From Maribacter sp. (GTDB lineage Bacteria > Bacteroidota > Bacteroidia > Flavobacteriales > Flavobacteriaceae), in assembly GCF_016744255.1 (NCBI RefSeq), contig NZ_JADGES010000033.1, positions 1 to 32,764 on the forward strand: a stretch of 32,764 nucleotides of DNA, read 5' to 3'. Below the pieces are notes generated by a model. That model did not search any database. It was not told the origin of the DNA and saw only the letters and a list, made by a program, of their open reading frames with translations. Every line of letters begins with the position of its first letter. The first letter of the stretch is position 1. Positions 1 through 9,878 of this stretch are shown one piece after another. Position numbers and translations under genes: made by a program.

Positions 1-1863
1 AATACCCTAAAACAAATTGGGAAAAGCCTCCCTTCTTCCTCCCTAATGTTTGCAAAATTCTCTCCCGATGGAAAAACTATAGCTTATGTTTCCGAAAACA
101 ATTTATATAGTGAAGATTACGCAAGTGGTAACATTAAACCTTTAACTACCAACGGTACTGTTTCCTTAATAAACGGAACTTTTGACTGGGCTTACGAGGA
201 AGAGTTTGCTTGTAGAGATGGGTTTCGTTGGAGCCCCGACAGTAAATCTATTGCTTATTGGCAAATCAATGCAAGCACAATTAAAAAGTTTTATATGGTA
301 AATAATACAGATTCTATATATTCACAATTAGTGCCTTTAGAATACCCTAAAGTTGGCGAAAGTCCTTCTGCATGCAGAGTTGGGGTTGTAAAACTTTCCG
401 ATGCTAAAACAACATGGATAGATGTTCCTGGAGATGCTTCTCAGCACTATTTAGTACGAATGGAATTTATTCCAACCACCAACAAGTTATTAATCCAACA
501 ATTAAACAGAAAACAAAATAAGAGCAAATTATACATTGCAGATGCTTTAAAAGGAAGCACAAATAGTATTCAAGAAGAATCGGACGAAGCTTGGGTAGAT
601 TTATTTCAATTGGGTAATACCTATGAAATAGATTACACAAATAATTTTAGTTTTTTAAAAGAAACAAATAGTATTCTTTGGGCATCAGAAAAAGATGGAT
701 GGAGGCACTTATACCAAGTTTCTTTAGAAGGAAAGCCAGATGTACTGATTACAAAAGGGGAATTCGATGTTATCGATTTAAAACACATCAATTCAAAAGA
801 AGGATACGTATACTATTTAGCTTCGCCAGATAATGCTACTCAAAAATATTTGTATCGATCTAAATTAAACGGAAGAGGAAAAAACGAATTATTGAGTCCA
901 GAAAACTTAAAAGGAAGTCACGATTATTCTTTTTCTTCTAATGCTAAATATGCCGAACATACCTTTTCTAACCACTATACACCAAGAGTTAAAGAGTTTA
1001 TTACCGTTTCTAATCACATGGCTTTAAGCAAAGAAGAAAGTATTGTCCATAGATTAACAAAATTGGAAGAAAAAGTAACCACCGAGTTCTTCTCGATAAA
1101 GACAGCAGATAATGTTGAAATGGACGGATGGATGGTAAAACCACTAGACTTTGATCCAAATAAAAAATATCCGGTGGTGTTTTATGTTTATTCTGAACCA
1201 GCTAGAGCCACAGTAAAAGACGCTTATAATGTTAGTCGAAATTGGTTTTATAATGGAAATATGGCCAAGGATGGCTATATCTATATTTCTCTAGATAACA
1301 GAGGTACCCCTGCTCCAAAAGGTCGGGAATGGAGAAAATCTATTTATAAAAAAATCGGTGTGGTTAATATTAATGATCAGGCTATGGCAGCCAAAGAGAT
1401 TTTAAAGTGGAGTTTTGTAGATCCTGAACGGATAGCCGTTTGGGGCCATAGTGGAGGTGGATCTGCTACATTAAATTTAATGTTCCGATATCCTGAAATT
1501 TACAAAACGGGAATTTCACTCGCTGCAGTAGCAAATCAATTGACTTATGACAATATTTATCAAGAACGTTATATGGGCTTACCCCAAGAAAACAGAAAAG
1601 ACTTTATTATTGGTTCTCCCGTTACCTATGCCAAAAATCTAGAAGGCAATTTACTTTATATCCATGGAACCGGAGATGACAATGTCCATTATCAAAATGC
1701 TGAACTGTTAATAAACGAATTGATAAAACACAACAAGCAATTTCAGTTTATGCCTTATCCAAACAGATCACATGGATTTAGAGAAGGAGAAGGGACTTTT
1801 AAACATTTATCAACTTTATATACAAATTACTTAAAGCTACATTGCCCTCCTGGAGGAAGATAA
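1..1863 (+). CDS. dipeptidyl peptidase IV (S9 family), 5' end outside window
   Basis: Serine exopeptidase of the S9B prolyl-oligopeptidase class that removes X-Pro dipeptides, normally in the periplasm. The frame is open from base 1, so the N-terminus (signal peptide and first propeller blades) lies upstream; the first internal Met is at 46. Numbering from that Met, the DPP-IV substrate-clamp motif DWAYEEEF starts at residue 47. The C-terminal alpha/beta hydrolase domain has GHSGGGS with nucleophile Ser469 (codon 1450-1452), the acid in GTGDDN (residues 544-545) and His576 in SHGF. All triad elements are therefore present. The nucleophile elbow is GHSGGG, where GWSYGG or GWSGGG is usual. It is followed by an inverted repeat and then a PLP decarboxylase on the same strand. 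Family assignment is secure; the exact substrate is inferred. Confidence 0.93.
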   Translation, partial: NTLKQIGKSLPSSSLMFAKFSPDGKTIAYVSENNLYSEDYASGNIKPLTTNGTVSLINGTFDWAYEEEFACRDGFRWSPDSKSIAYWQINASTIKKFYMVNNTDSIYSQLVPLEYPKVGESPSACRVGVVKLSDAKTTWIDVPGDASQHYLVRMEFIPTTNKLLIQQLNRKQNKSKLYIADALKGSTNSIQEESDEAWVDLFQLGNTYEIDYTNNFSFLKETNSILWASEKDGWRHLYQVSLEGKPDVLITKGEFDVIDLKHINSKEGYVYYLASPDNATQKYLYRSKLNGRGKNELLSPENLKGSHDYSFSSNAKYAEHTFSNHYTPRVKEFITVSNHMALSKEESIVHRLTKLEEKVTTEFFSIKTADNVEMDGWMVKPLDFDPNKKYPVVFYVYSEPARATVKDAYNVSRNWFYNGNMAKDGYIYISLDNRGTPAPKGREWRKSIYKKIGVVNINDQAMAAKEILKWSFVDPERIAVWGHSGGGSATLNLMFRYPEIYKTGISLAAVANQLTYDNIYQERYMGLPQENRKDFIIGSPVTYAKNLEGNLLYIHGTGDDNVHYQNAELLINELIKHNKQFQFMPYPNRSHGFREGEGTFKHLSTLYTNYLKLHCPPGGR

Positions 1864-1907
1864 TGCTTAATAAAAACATATCCTCATTAAGTAATAAAAG
1901 ACAAGCT

Positions 1908-1964
1908 TAGGATGCCTATAGTTAATAAAACTATGTTTGTAGAAAACACACTGTAGGCATCCTA
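1908..1964. repeat. 14-bp imperfect inverted repeat downstream of the DPP-IV gene
   Basis: Arms 1908-1921 (TAGGATGCCTATAG) and 1951-1964 pair at 13 of 14 positions around a 29-base loop. The plus-strand 3' flank is A-rich (AAAAAAG), not T-rich, so this is not a canonical intrinsic terminator for the upstream gene, although a factor-dependent or RNA-stabilising role is possible. Confidence 0.6.
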
Positions 1965-2129
1965 AAAAAGACTAGAAACAGATTCTAAAATTAGAAACCA
2001 AGTCATTATATACTAAACCTCATAGTACCCAAGAAGAACGCAAGAATAGACCACGAAAAATTATAAATTTTAAACCCCCTAAAAAAAATAATTCTTGTTG
2101 CGTTAAAACCTTTAAAAAAGCATATTAAC

Positions 2130-3614
2130 ATGGAAGAAAACAGAAATTCATCAGTTGAAATAAGCAAGGAAGAATTCCGAAAAATTGGATATAAATTAAT
2201 CGATGATATTTCTGACTTTATAAACACCATTGATAAAAAACCTGTTACTACAGGCGAAAGTCCAAGACAAATTCAAAATATACTAGGAATTTCATCCTTA
2301 CCAGAAAACGGTGTGCCAGCGGCAGAATTAATATCTAAAACAACCGATTTATTGTTTAACCATTCTTTATTTAATGGTCACCCTAAATTTTTAGGATATA
2401 TAACTTCTTCTGCTGCTCCAATTGGCGCATTAGCCGATTTGTTAGCCGCTTCTGTAAATCCAAATGTTGGAGCTCATATTTTAAGTCCTATGGCTACTGA
2501 AATAGAGAAACAGACTGTTCAATGGCTTGCCGAATTTATCGGTGTTTCGCCAAACTATGGTGGCATATTGGTTAGTGGCGGAAATATGGCAAATTTCACT
2601 GCCTTTTTAGCAGCAAGAACAGCTAAAGCACCTAAGAACATAAAAGAAGACGGACTCACAAACATACCTAACAAATTCCGTATTTATTGCTCTAAAACTA
2701 CGCATACTTGGGTTGAAAAGGCTGCCATATTATTTGGTTTTGGTTCTAAATCTATTCATTGGATAGAAACGGATGAGTTTAATAAAATGAATAACAATGT
2801 TCTGGAAGAAACAATTAAAAACGACTTAGAAAATGGTTTTAAACCTATAATGGTAATTGGTACTGCCGGAGATGTTAGTACCGGAGCTGTTGATAATCTA
2901 AAAGGTATTTCAACAATTTGCAAATTATATGATTTATGGTTTCATATTGATGGTGCTTATGGTGCTCCAGCGGCAGTTATTCCTCAACTTAAAAATTTGT
3001 TTGATGGAATTACAGAAGCAGATTCAATTGCTCTTGACCCGCATAAATGGTTATATAATCCACTTGAAGCGGGATGCATCTTGGTGAAAAACCCGCAACA
3101 CTTACTAGATACTTATAGTTCGCATCCAGAATATTATAACTTTACTAATAACGAAGAAGAGATTACTACAAATTATTACGAATATGGTCTTCAAAATTCA
3201 CGAGGCTTTAGAGCTTTAAAAGTATGGTTAACATTGCAGCAAGTAGGTAGAAGTGGTTATAAAAAAATGATTAATGAAGATATTGAGTTATCTAAATACT
3301 TATTTGAACTAGCCGCAAAACATCCTGAATTAGAGGCTGTTTCTAACAATTTAAGTATTACTACTTTTAAATATATCCCATTAGATTCTAAAAATAATGC
3401 TGATTATCTTTATAAACTAAATGAAGAACTATTGAATGAATTACAGACTGGTGGAGAATTATTTTTATCGAATGCTATTATCCATAAAATGTATTGTTTA
3501 AGAGCTTGCTTTGTAAACTTTAGAACTTCCAAAAAGGACATCAGTGAAATTATTGAAATAATAGTTAGAGAAGGAAGAAAAACTCATCTAAAACTATTTA
3601 AAACAAAAGGTTAA
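2130..3614 (+). CDS. PLP-dependent group II amino-acid decarboxylase (aromatic-L-amino-acid / glutamate decarboxylase family)
   Basis: Cytosolic pyridoxal-phosphate enzyme that removes the alpha-carboxyl group of an amino acid. Full length (494 residues, usual for bacterial members). PLP-site residues are readable: His192 in TTHTW (cofactor ring stacking), Asp274 in HIDGAYGAP (pyridine nitrogen contact) and Lys306 in DPHKWLYNP (Schiff base). These positions nearly coincide with those of animal DOPA decarboxylase (His192, Asp271, Lys303). The ATG at 2130 is the first in frame after an A-rich leader. The substrate (aromatic amino acid, glutamate or diaminobutyrate) cannot be read reliably from sequence. 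It lies downstream of the peptidase on the same strand but 266 bases away, so co-transcription is uncertain. Confidence 0.9.
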   Translation: MEENRNSSVEISKEEFRKIGYKLIDDISDFINTIDKKPVTTGESPRQIQNILGISSLPENGVPAAELISKTTDLLFNHSLFNGHPKFLGYITSSAAPIGALADLLAASVNPNVGAHILSPMATEIEKQTVQWLAEFIGVSPNYGGILVSGGNMANFTAFLAARTAKAPKNIKEDGLTNIPNKFRIYCSKTTHTWVEKAAILFGFGSKSIHWIETDEFNKMNNNVLEETIKNDLENGFKPIMVIGTAGDVSTGAVDNLKGISTICKLYDLWFHIDGAYGAPAAVIPQLKNLFDGITEADSIALDPHKWLYNPLEAGCILVKNPQHLLDTYSSHPEYYNFTNNEEEITTNYYEYGLQNSRGFRALKVWLTLQQVGRSGYKKMINEDIELSKYLFELAAKHPELEAVSNNLSITTFKYIPLDSKNNADYLYKLNEELLNELQTGGELFLSNAIIHKMYCLRACFVNFRTSKKDISEIIEIIVREGRKTHLKLFKTKG

Positions 3615-3763
3615 AATAATAACGTATTACAAAACTGTATAAAAACAATATACAAAAGAGTCTTAAAATTAATGTTTGTAACCCGCTTCAACTTTCTTTT
3701 AATTTAACCAGAAAGTGCCACGCAACTAGCTACTATTCTTCTATAAAATTTTTAGCACACATT

Positions 3764-4744
3764 TTAGTTTCTTAAAGATTCATCCATTTTCTTATTTCTT
3801 CTAATTAAACTTCTACGGTTTAATTCTTCCCAATAGACTTGGTCTTGATAGATTGCTTTTAAAGGCCTTTCATAAACCCAATGTTCTTTTGATCCCCAAT
3901 AAAAAACAGCATCTGCTATGTCTTTTAACTTGCTGTTTCCGTAGGCAGGTATAGATGCTTTATTCGCTTCAATATCGCGCAACCAAATTTCACTCGTCAA
4001 TATAAGGGAACCTATTTTCCTGTTTTTAATTTCGGTAATTCCTAAAGATGCTAATTTTGAGTAGCTATTTATAAAAAAGGTGGAGCCAGGATAATTAAGC
4101 TCCAGAAGCGAACCTATTGTTTCATCTCTAAAAACACGTCCATTACGACTAAACCCAGTACTAACTTTAGAGAGGTGGAAACCCCCAGCTATTAACAATG
4201 CCTTCTTATTTTTAACAAAAACCTCTTTCTTTACTATTTCATAAATATGCTTACTGCCTGATGTTTTGTATGGCTCATAGTCTTCTGTTGTTTTAATAAT
4301 TGTCCAATCTATTGACTTGCCACCTGCAACGACTCGATATTTTTCTTTAGGCAAAAGCGATTTGTTTATTTCTCGTATTGTTTTAAAAAAACGCTCATAA
4401 ACCGGTGAATCCCATACTGTATTTGGAGAAATAGCTGTGTTCCTCCACACCTTACGTATGGTGTCGATTGAAATATTTTCTCCGTTAATATAACGGTCTA
4501 ATTCTTCTTGATAAAAACTATTACCAAATTCCACGATAATAATATCGATGTCTTCTTGTGTCTGCTTAGTCTTTAAGGTTTTTTCGAGTAATAGATGGAA
4601 ACTTTTGTGCTGATGTGTCTCTCCAATAGCAATAACTCGTTTGCCTTGTTCCATTTGGGAATGCATCAAATTTGCGAGTTCATTAGATTCATTTGATGTG
4701 ATGCCTAATAAAAAAGGTAAAATGAAAACTAACATATTTTTCAT
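3764..4744 (-). CDS. secreted TraB/EreA/ChaN-like (Tiki-fold) protein
   Basis: A 326-residue protein with a short hydrophobic N-terminal segment (about residues 4-15) that looks like a signal peptide. Three spaced motifs recall the erythromycin-esterase/ChaN/TraB superfamily: GETH at residues 41-44, VEFGNS at 71-76 and GGFHL at 187-191, with AGGKSIDW near 140. In that superfamily such Glu/His residues line a putative metal-dependent hydrolase pocket. The start is ATG at 4744. The gene is on the minus strand, convergent with the decarboxylase and divergent from the MBL lipoprotein gene. Substrate unknown; the family assignment is by motif pattern only and a plain hypothetical label would also be fair. 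Confidence 0.6.
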   Translation of the reverse strand: MKNMLVFILPFLLGITSNESNELANLMHSQMEQGKRVIAIGETHQHKSFHLLLEKTLKTKQTQEDIDIIIVEFGNSFYQEELDRYINGENISIDTIRKVWRNTAISPNTVWDSPVYERFFKTIREINKSLLPKEKYRVVAGGKSIDWTIIKTTEDYEPYKTSGSKHIYEIVKKEVFVKNKKALLIAGGFHLSKVSTGFSRNGRVFRDETIGSLLELNYPGSTFFINSYSKLASLGITEIKNRKIGSLILTSEIWLRDIEANKASIPAYGNSKLKDIADAVFYWGSKEHWVYERPLKAIYQDQVYWEELNRRSLIRRNKKMDESLRN

Positions 4745-5287
4745 AATAAATATTTATAATTAAATGACTTAAACAGAATAATAGCGTAAAACAAAACTGC
4801 TTTCTACTTCCACAAATTACCAAACCATAAAATGTCGAAAATTAATGTTATCTTGGCATATCTATTTGTGCTAAAATAGTAAAGGATTTTTAATCCCTAT
4901 TTTTAGTTTTTTTTACTTAGTGGAATTTACATATTTTTCTTGGACTTAATAGTCTATTTAAGAATTAGAACATTTGTGTTCTCCATATTCCTTTATTTTC
5001 ATTCTCTTTTAGACCCTATTTATTAAAACTAATTGCTCAATATATTTGCTTTACACACCCATATTCTTCGAAGGAAAGAGGTGCTAAAAAAACACAAAGG
5101 AACTCATTAGCAAATGCCTTCCCAAAGCTACTCTCCATAAAATCGACAAAAAATCTCCTTCTTATTCAAAATAGACGAAGAAAAACAATAGGTTATAAAA
5201 CCCTTAAAAAGGAGAAATGAATTTTGAGCTAAAATTTGTATCTTGACTCATATAAAAACGGCACCGTTTGTTATATTACAACCTTGA
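4745..5287. other. 543-base divergent intergenic region
   Basis: Separates the minus-strand TraB/ChaN-like gene from the plus-strand MBL lipoprotein gene, so it should hold both promoters. No convincing gene is seen on either strand. A small palindrome AAACGG-CA-CCGTTT (5258-5271) lies 17 bases before the MBL start and could be a regulator site. No clear TAnnTTTG box was found close to either start. Confidence 0.5.
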
Positions 5288-6181
5288 ATGCAATCTATGA
5301 AGAAAAGCATCTTATATAAACTTAGCTTATTTTTTATCTTATTTACAGCTTGCAATAAGAAAGATAATGTTACGACTCCAGAACCATATACTCCTATTAC
5401 AATAAATTCAGATTGGTTTAATGTTAGTTACATAAATCCTAAAACTTATAGTTTAGAAGAGCCTAAAAGCTCTCAACATAATGTTAGTTATATAATTGTA
5501 GGAGATTCTAAAGCCCTTATGTTTGATACTGGTTCTGGGGAAAATCAGCCCATAAATGGATTAAAAATTAAGCCCATTATAGAACAACTTTCTCAAGTAC
5601 CAACAACACTTTTATTATCCCATTTTCATTTTGATCATAATCAAAATATCTCTGAATTTAATTCCGTTGGTTTTCCTGATTTACCCTTTCTAAGACAGAA
5701 TGTTACTCCTAATGGTATTTATAATTTTACAGACGATGATTTATTTCTAGGTAGTTACCCTTCACAGGTTCAAGTTAACGAATGGCAGCCTTTAAATACA
5801 GATATTGACTTAGGAAACAGAATTATTCAAATAATTAATATTCCGGGCCACACCAACGAGTCTATAGCTATTATTGATAAAACAAATAAAATGGCCTTTT
5901 TAGGAGATTATCTTTATAATGGGTCCTTGTTTTTATTTAACAACAATGACATTGCTATGTACAAAGAAAGTGTCAATTACCTTATATCTACATTAAATGA
6001 CGATTACAAATTGTTTGGTGCTCATGGAACTCCAGAGATTGCTTATGAAAAACTAGAAAGGCTTAAATCTTTTTTAGTTTGTATTGAAAGTAATAGTTGT
6101 CAATCTACAGCAACCAACATATGGGGTTTTGATGTTTTAATTTATGAATTTGAAAATATGCAAATAGTAATTTTCCAATAA
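5288..6181 (+). CDS. MBL-fold metallo-hydrolase lipoprotein
   Basis: Metallo-beta-lactamase-fold hydrolase with a lipoprotein signal: hydrophobic stretch then FTAC-NKK, lipidated Cys22, so it is probably membrane anchored facing the periplasm or outside. Metal ligands are present: HFHFDH (His112, His114, Asp116, His117), the His of IPGHTNES, the Asp of FLGDYL and the late His of FGAHGTPE. This is a full di-zinc site. The length of 297 fits a single-domain hydrolase. A second ATG at 5297 (giving MKKSILYK) makes a more typical signal peptide and may be the true start. Substrate unknown; candidates in this fold include beta-lactams, thioesters and lactones. Confidence 0.85.
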   Translation: MQSMKKSILYKLSLFFILFTACNKKDNVTTPEPYTPITINSDWFNVSYINPKTYSLEEPKSSQHNVSYIIVGDSKALMFDTGSGENQPINGLKIKPIIEQLSQVPTTLLLSHFHFDHNQNISEFNSVGFPDLPFLRQNVTPNGIYNFTDDDLFLGSYPSQVQVNEWQPLNTDIDLGNRIIQIINIPGHTNESIAIIDKTNKMAFLGDYLYNGSLFLFNNNDIAMYKESVNYLISTLNDDYKLFGAHGTPEIAYEKLERLKSFLVCIESNSCQSTATNIWGFDVLIYEFENMQIVIFQ

Positions 6182-6411
6182 CTATTGCAAACAAAATTTC
6201 TAAACCTATAATACCCTTACTCTGCTCTTTTGCTCTTTTTGTTAAACACTAAAAACAGATAGAAACTTAGGAAACATATACCTAATCTGGCTCTAGTTTG
6301 TATAAAAAAACTTAGGAATAATTAAGACCTCTCCAAATCAGTTTAATTTGCCATTTTAAAACCAAAACTCCAACAAAAAAAATCAACTTTGTTTGTGGAG
6401 GAATACAAACG

Positions 6412-6419
6412 TATATTTG
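6412..6419 (+). promoter_or_regulatory. Bacteroidota-type promoter -7 box
   Basis: TATATTTG matches the Bacteroidota sigma-A -7 consensus TAnnTTTG. A TTG at 6389-6391 sits 20 bases upstream, the expected -33 spacing. It would start transcription about 30 bases before the ATG at 6458. Confidence 0.6.
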
Positions 6420-6457
6420 CGATTGCATTAACTTTAATATAAGCCAACACTCACAAT

Positions 6458-6817
6458 ATGGAACAAACTGAATTCTTAGAAAAAAATATCTTTACAGATT
6501 TAAAAAACCTGAATGACGGATTCGATAAAGAGAATATTCTATATTTTTCTGAGACAGATTTTGAACTGGTTCTTCAACGAGTAGAGCATTTCGGAATTGG
6601 AGTTTATAGCATTGAGGCTAGGCTCGATGGTGAATTCTATGCCGTTGCCTCACATGAAGACTTTAAAAAGAAAGCGACTGACCCTCGATGGATTAAAAAA
6701 GCATTCTTAACCTTTAAAACTCGCCAACCTGGGCTTTCTTATTCCGCATCATATAAAGTTTCGAATAAACTTTTAGCAAGAGAGAATACTGCAGATAATA
6801 ACGAGGATCAAAATTAG
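6458..6817 (+). CDS. conserved hypothetical protein, 119 residues
   Basis: Not recognised. Soluble, no signal peptide or membrane segment. The sequence is acidic at both ends with a central alternating pattern (GVYSIEARLDGEFYAVAS) suggesting a small alpha/beta domain, and the C-terminal tail (ENTADNNEDQN) is probably disordered. It has its own promoter box at 6412-6419 and is monocistronic or leads into the adenine deaminase gene 145 bases downstream. The composition and promoter support a real gene; no function is proposed. Confidence 0.7.
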   Translation: MEQTEFLEKNIFTDLKNLNDGFDKENILYFSETDFELVLQRVEHFGIGVYSIEARLDGEFYAVASHEDFKKKATDPRWIKKAFLTFKTRQPGLSYSASYKVSNKLLARENTADNNEDQN

Positions 6818-6950
6818 CTAGTTATAGGCTATCCAAATGGTTTGTGTTTATTGACCAAGACTATTAATTTTTAATTTAGCATTAAAAAAAGTAAGCAAAA
6901 AAATAATTGCCTGCGTATTTCTTTACCTCAAAATTATAGGTTCTAAATAA

Positions 6951-7997
<1,047 letters not shown>

Positions 7998-8215
7998 ACG
8001 CAGCATTATTCTTATTTTTTATACTAAATAGTTTAAATGGCGTAATTGAAACATCCAAATATCCCTTGAATAATAATCTTGTTTTTTATTCTTTAGGGCA
8101 CATTTTATATAGACAAAAACAATTATTTAAAAAATTGCAAACTTGCACGAACTGATTTTTGTCATAGTTTAATGCTTTTATATTCTGTAGCTTTCCTTAC
8201 ATAAAATAATAGACT

Positions 8216-9052
8216 ATGACACGAATTCTATTACCAACAGATTTTTCAGAAATATCATTTGACGCCATTCGATACGCTATACTGGCTTATAAAGAGGTAA
8301 AATGTACTTTTTATTTACTGCATACCTATACCCCTGCTATATATCATACAGAATACCTTCTAGGTAGTCCTGGACAGGTTGGATTGGGAGATATGTTACA
8401 AGATAATAGTATTACCCAATTGGAAAAAATGAAAAACCGATTGGAAAGTCAATATAAAAACCCAAAGCACATTTTCATGGTACACAGTGCTTTCAATACG
8501 CTTCTGGGAGAAGTATCCGAAATGGTAAAAACAGAAAATATAGATTTAATCATAATGGGTACTACTGGTGCAACAGGAGCCCATGAAATTTTATTCGGGA
8601 CTAATACGGTACACGTTATCAAAAAAGCTAAATGTCCGGTTATAGCTGTTCCTCCTAAATTTGAATATGAGGCTCCCAAGGAAATTTTGTTTCCCACAGA
8701 CTACGAAATCGAATATAAAAAAGAAAAATTTGAGGCACTGCTTGCTGTTGCCGACCAGCACAAATCTAGAATAAATGTAATGCATGTACGAGCTGGTTAT
8801 GATTTAAACGCCGAACAGAAAAATAACAAAACCCAGCTCGAAAAATTATTAGGTAACAATGCTCTTTTTCATGAAGCTCCCGATAATGGAATAATAGATG
8901 CCGTGAATGATTTTCAAATCAAGCAAAAAATAAATCTTTTAGTAATGGTGCAGAATAAACACACCTTTATGGAAAGACTTTTTATAGAACCTGTTATTAA
9001 AAAAATAGGTTTTCATATAACTGTTCCCTTTATGGTACTGCCTCAATTGTAA
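8216..9052 (+). CDS. universal stress protein, tandem UspA domains
   Basis: Cytosolic stress protein with two UspA-like domains. The first spans about residues 1-146, with start strand ILLPTDFSE, GTTGATG and the FGTNT loop, giving a G-rich nucleotide-binding signature. The second spans about 155-278, with restart strand ILFPTDYEI and a degenerate binding loop near NKHTFMERLF. This tandem architecture of about 275-280 residues is typical for Bacteroidota. It heads a run of plus-strand genes typical of stress clusters. Just downstream lies the fossil C-terminus of a second USP gene, showing a former tandem duplication. Confidence 0.9.
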   Translation: MTRILLPTDFSEISFDAIRYAILAYKEVKCTFYLLHTYTPAIYHTEYLLGSPGQVGLGDMLQDNSITQLEKMKNRLESQYKNPKHIFMVHSAFNTLLGEVSEMVKTENIDLIIMGTTGATGAHEILFGTNTVHVIKKAKCPVIAVPPKFEYEAPKEILFPTDYEIEYKKEKFEALLAVADQHKSRINVMHVRAGYDLNAEQKNNKTQLEKLLGNNALFHEAPDNGIIDAVNDFQIKQKINLLVMVQNKHTFMERLFIEPVIKKIGFHITVPFMVLPQL

Positions 9053-9247
9053 CATTAATTTTGTTGCACTTGGTTTAAAAAAAGGTGCATATAGTGTTTT
9101 TACTATAGAATCAGGGAGTAAAGAATATGAAATGACAAAGGCAAATTTTGAAGAAGGATTTAAAAGAGACACAAAAAACAATTATTAGATGATATACTAC
9201 AGCCAATAACACCAATTTTAACAAACTATTTAAAAAAATGTAGCTAA
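9053..9247 (+). pseudogene. unrecognised gene debris between two USP genes
   Basis: A start-less open stretch in the frame beginning at 9051 reads FVALGLKKGAYSVFTIESG... to a stop at 9186-9188, and a second short stretch (LLDDILQPITPILTNYL) ends near 9243. The composition looks coding but neither has a credible start and they lie in different frames. They are probably parts of a decayed gene in the same 344-base gap as the USP remnant. Origin not recognised. Confidence 0.35.
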
Positions 9248-9385
9248 TCATTTGTTAAACGTAGACACAGCGATATAATCGCTTTTATTAACCGTAAACA
9301 TTTTTTCTTCGGAAGTATTTTTTCCAAACCGTTATTAAAGAAATTTGGATATGATGCAACTGTTGCAATTTTGACTTTACATTAA
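9248..9385 (+). pseudogene. C-terminal remnant of a second universal stress protein
   Basis: The frame after an in-frame stop at 9245-9247 reads 45 codons ending at 9385. Its DIIAFINRKHFFFGSIFSK and PLLKKFGYDATVAILTLH segments line up with the C-terminus of the intact USP (LLVMVQNKHTFMERLFIEP, VIKKIGFHITVPFMVLPQL). Only this last helix-strand unit survives; there is no start codon and no upstream USP sequence in frame. Either a tandem USP copy was deleted internally, or a former longer gene was degraded. Confidence 0.75.
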
Positions 9386-9396
9386 AAATAATAAAC

Positions 9397-9804
9397 ATGA
9401 ACAAAATAGGCATTTGGATCGATAAAGAGAAAGCACATATCGTAAGGATAAATGGGGACAAGGAAGAAATAGAAACCATTGTATCTGAGCTAGAATTTTT
9501 TAACCCCACAGGCGGATCTAGAACACGAACTACCAAATGGGGACCACAAGATGTTGTGCAAGACAGTAAATATCTAGAGCGAGAGAAACACCAGTTAAAA
9601 TCGTATTTCGATAATTTAGCAAATAACATTAAAGATGCTGATGTGATAGCCATTTTTGGTCCTGCAGAAGCCAATGAAAAATTTAGAAAAGAGTTAATGA
9701 ACTCTCATAAAGATTTAGCTTCTAAACTTAAATCTGTAACCAAAACAGATAGCATGACGCTAAATCAGGTTAAAGCTTTAGTACGCGATTATTATAAACA
9801 TTAA
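9397..9804 (+). CDS. small conserved protein, eRF1/Pelota-domain-like (uncertain)
   Basis: 135-residue soluble protein. It starts with a beta strand (KIGIWIDKEKAHIVRI) like those of the RNase H/eRF1 domain-2 type fold, has a central basic Gly/Arg-rich loop (GGSRTRTTKWGPQD), and a second conserved strand (DVIAIFGPAEANEKF). Small proteins of this pattern often lie near USP genes in Bacteroidota and are sometimes labelled host attachment or translational-machinery proteins. I do not assign a function. It lies downstream of the USP remnant and is followed by an intrinsic terminator, so it may be a separate transcription unit. Confidence 0.7.
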   Translation: MNKIGIWIDKEKAHIVRINGDKEEIETIVSELEFFNPTGGSRTRTTKWGPQDVVQDSKYLEREKHQLKSYFDNLANNIKDADVIAIFGPAEANEKFRKELMNSHKDLASKLKSVTKTDSMTLNQVKALVRDYYKH

Positions 9805-9824
9805 AGTAGATTACTATTTTATTG

Positions 9825-9861
9825 AAAAGGCTACTAAAAGAGTACTTAATTGTAGCCTTTT
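9825..9861 (+). terminator. intrinsic terminator-like hairpin
   Basis: AAAAGGCTAC (9825-9834) pairs perfectly with GTAGCCTTTT (9852-9861) around a 17-base loop, just after the 135-residue gene and before the ATP-cone nuclease gene. The T run is short on the plus strand and the A run is on the 5' side. Confidence 0.6.
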
Positions 9862-9878
9862 AAAAAAAAGAGATACAA

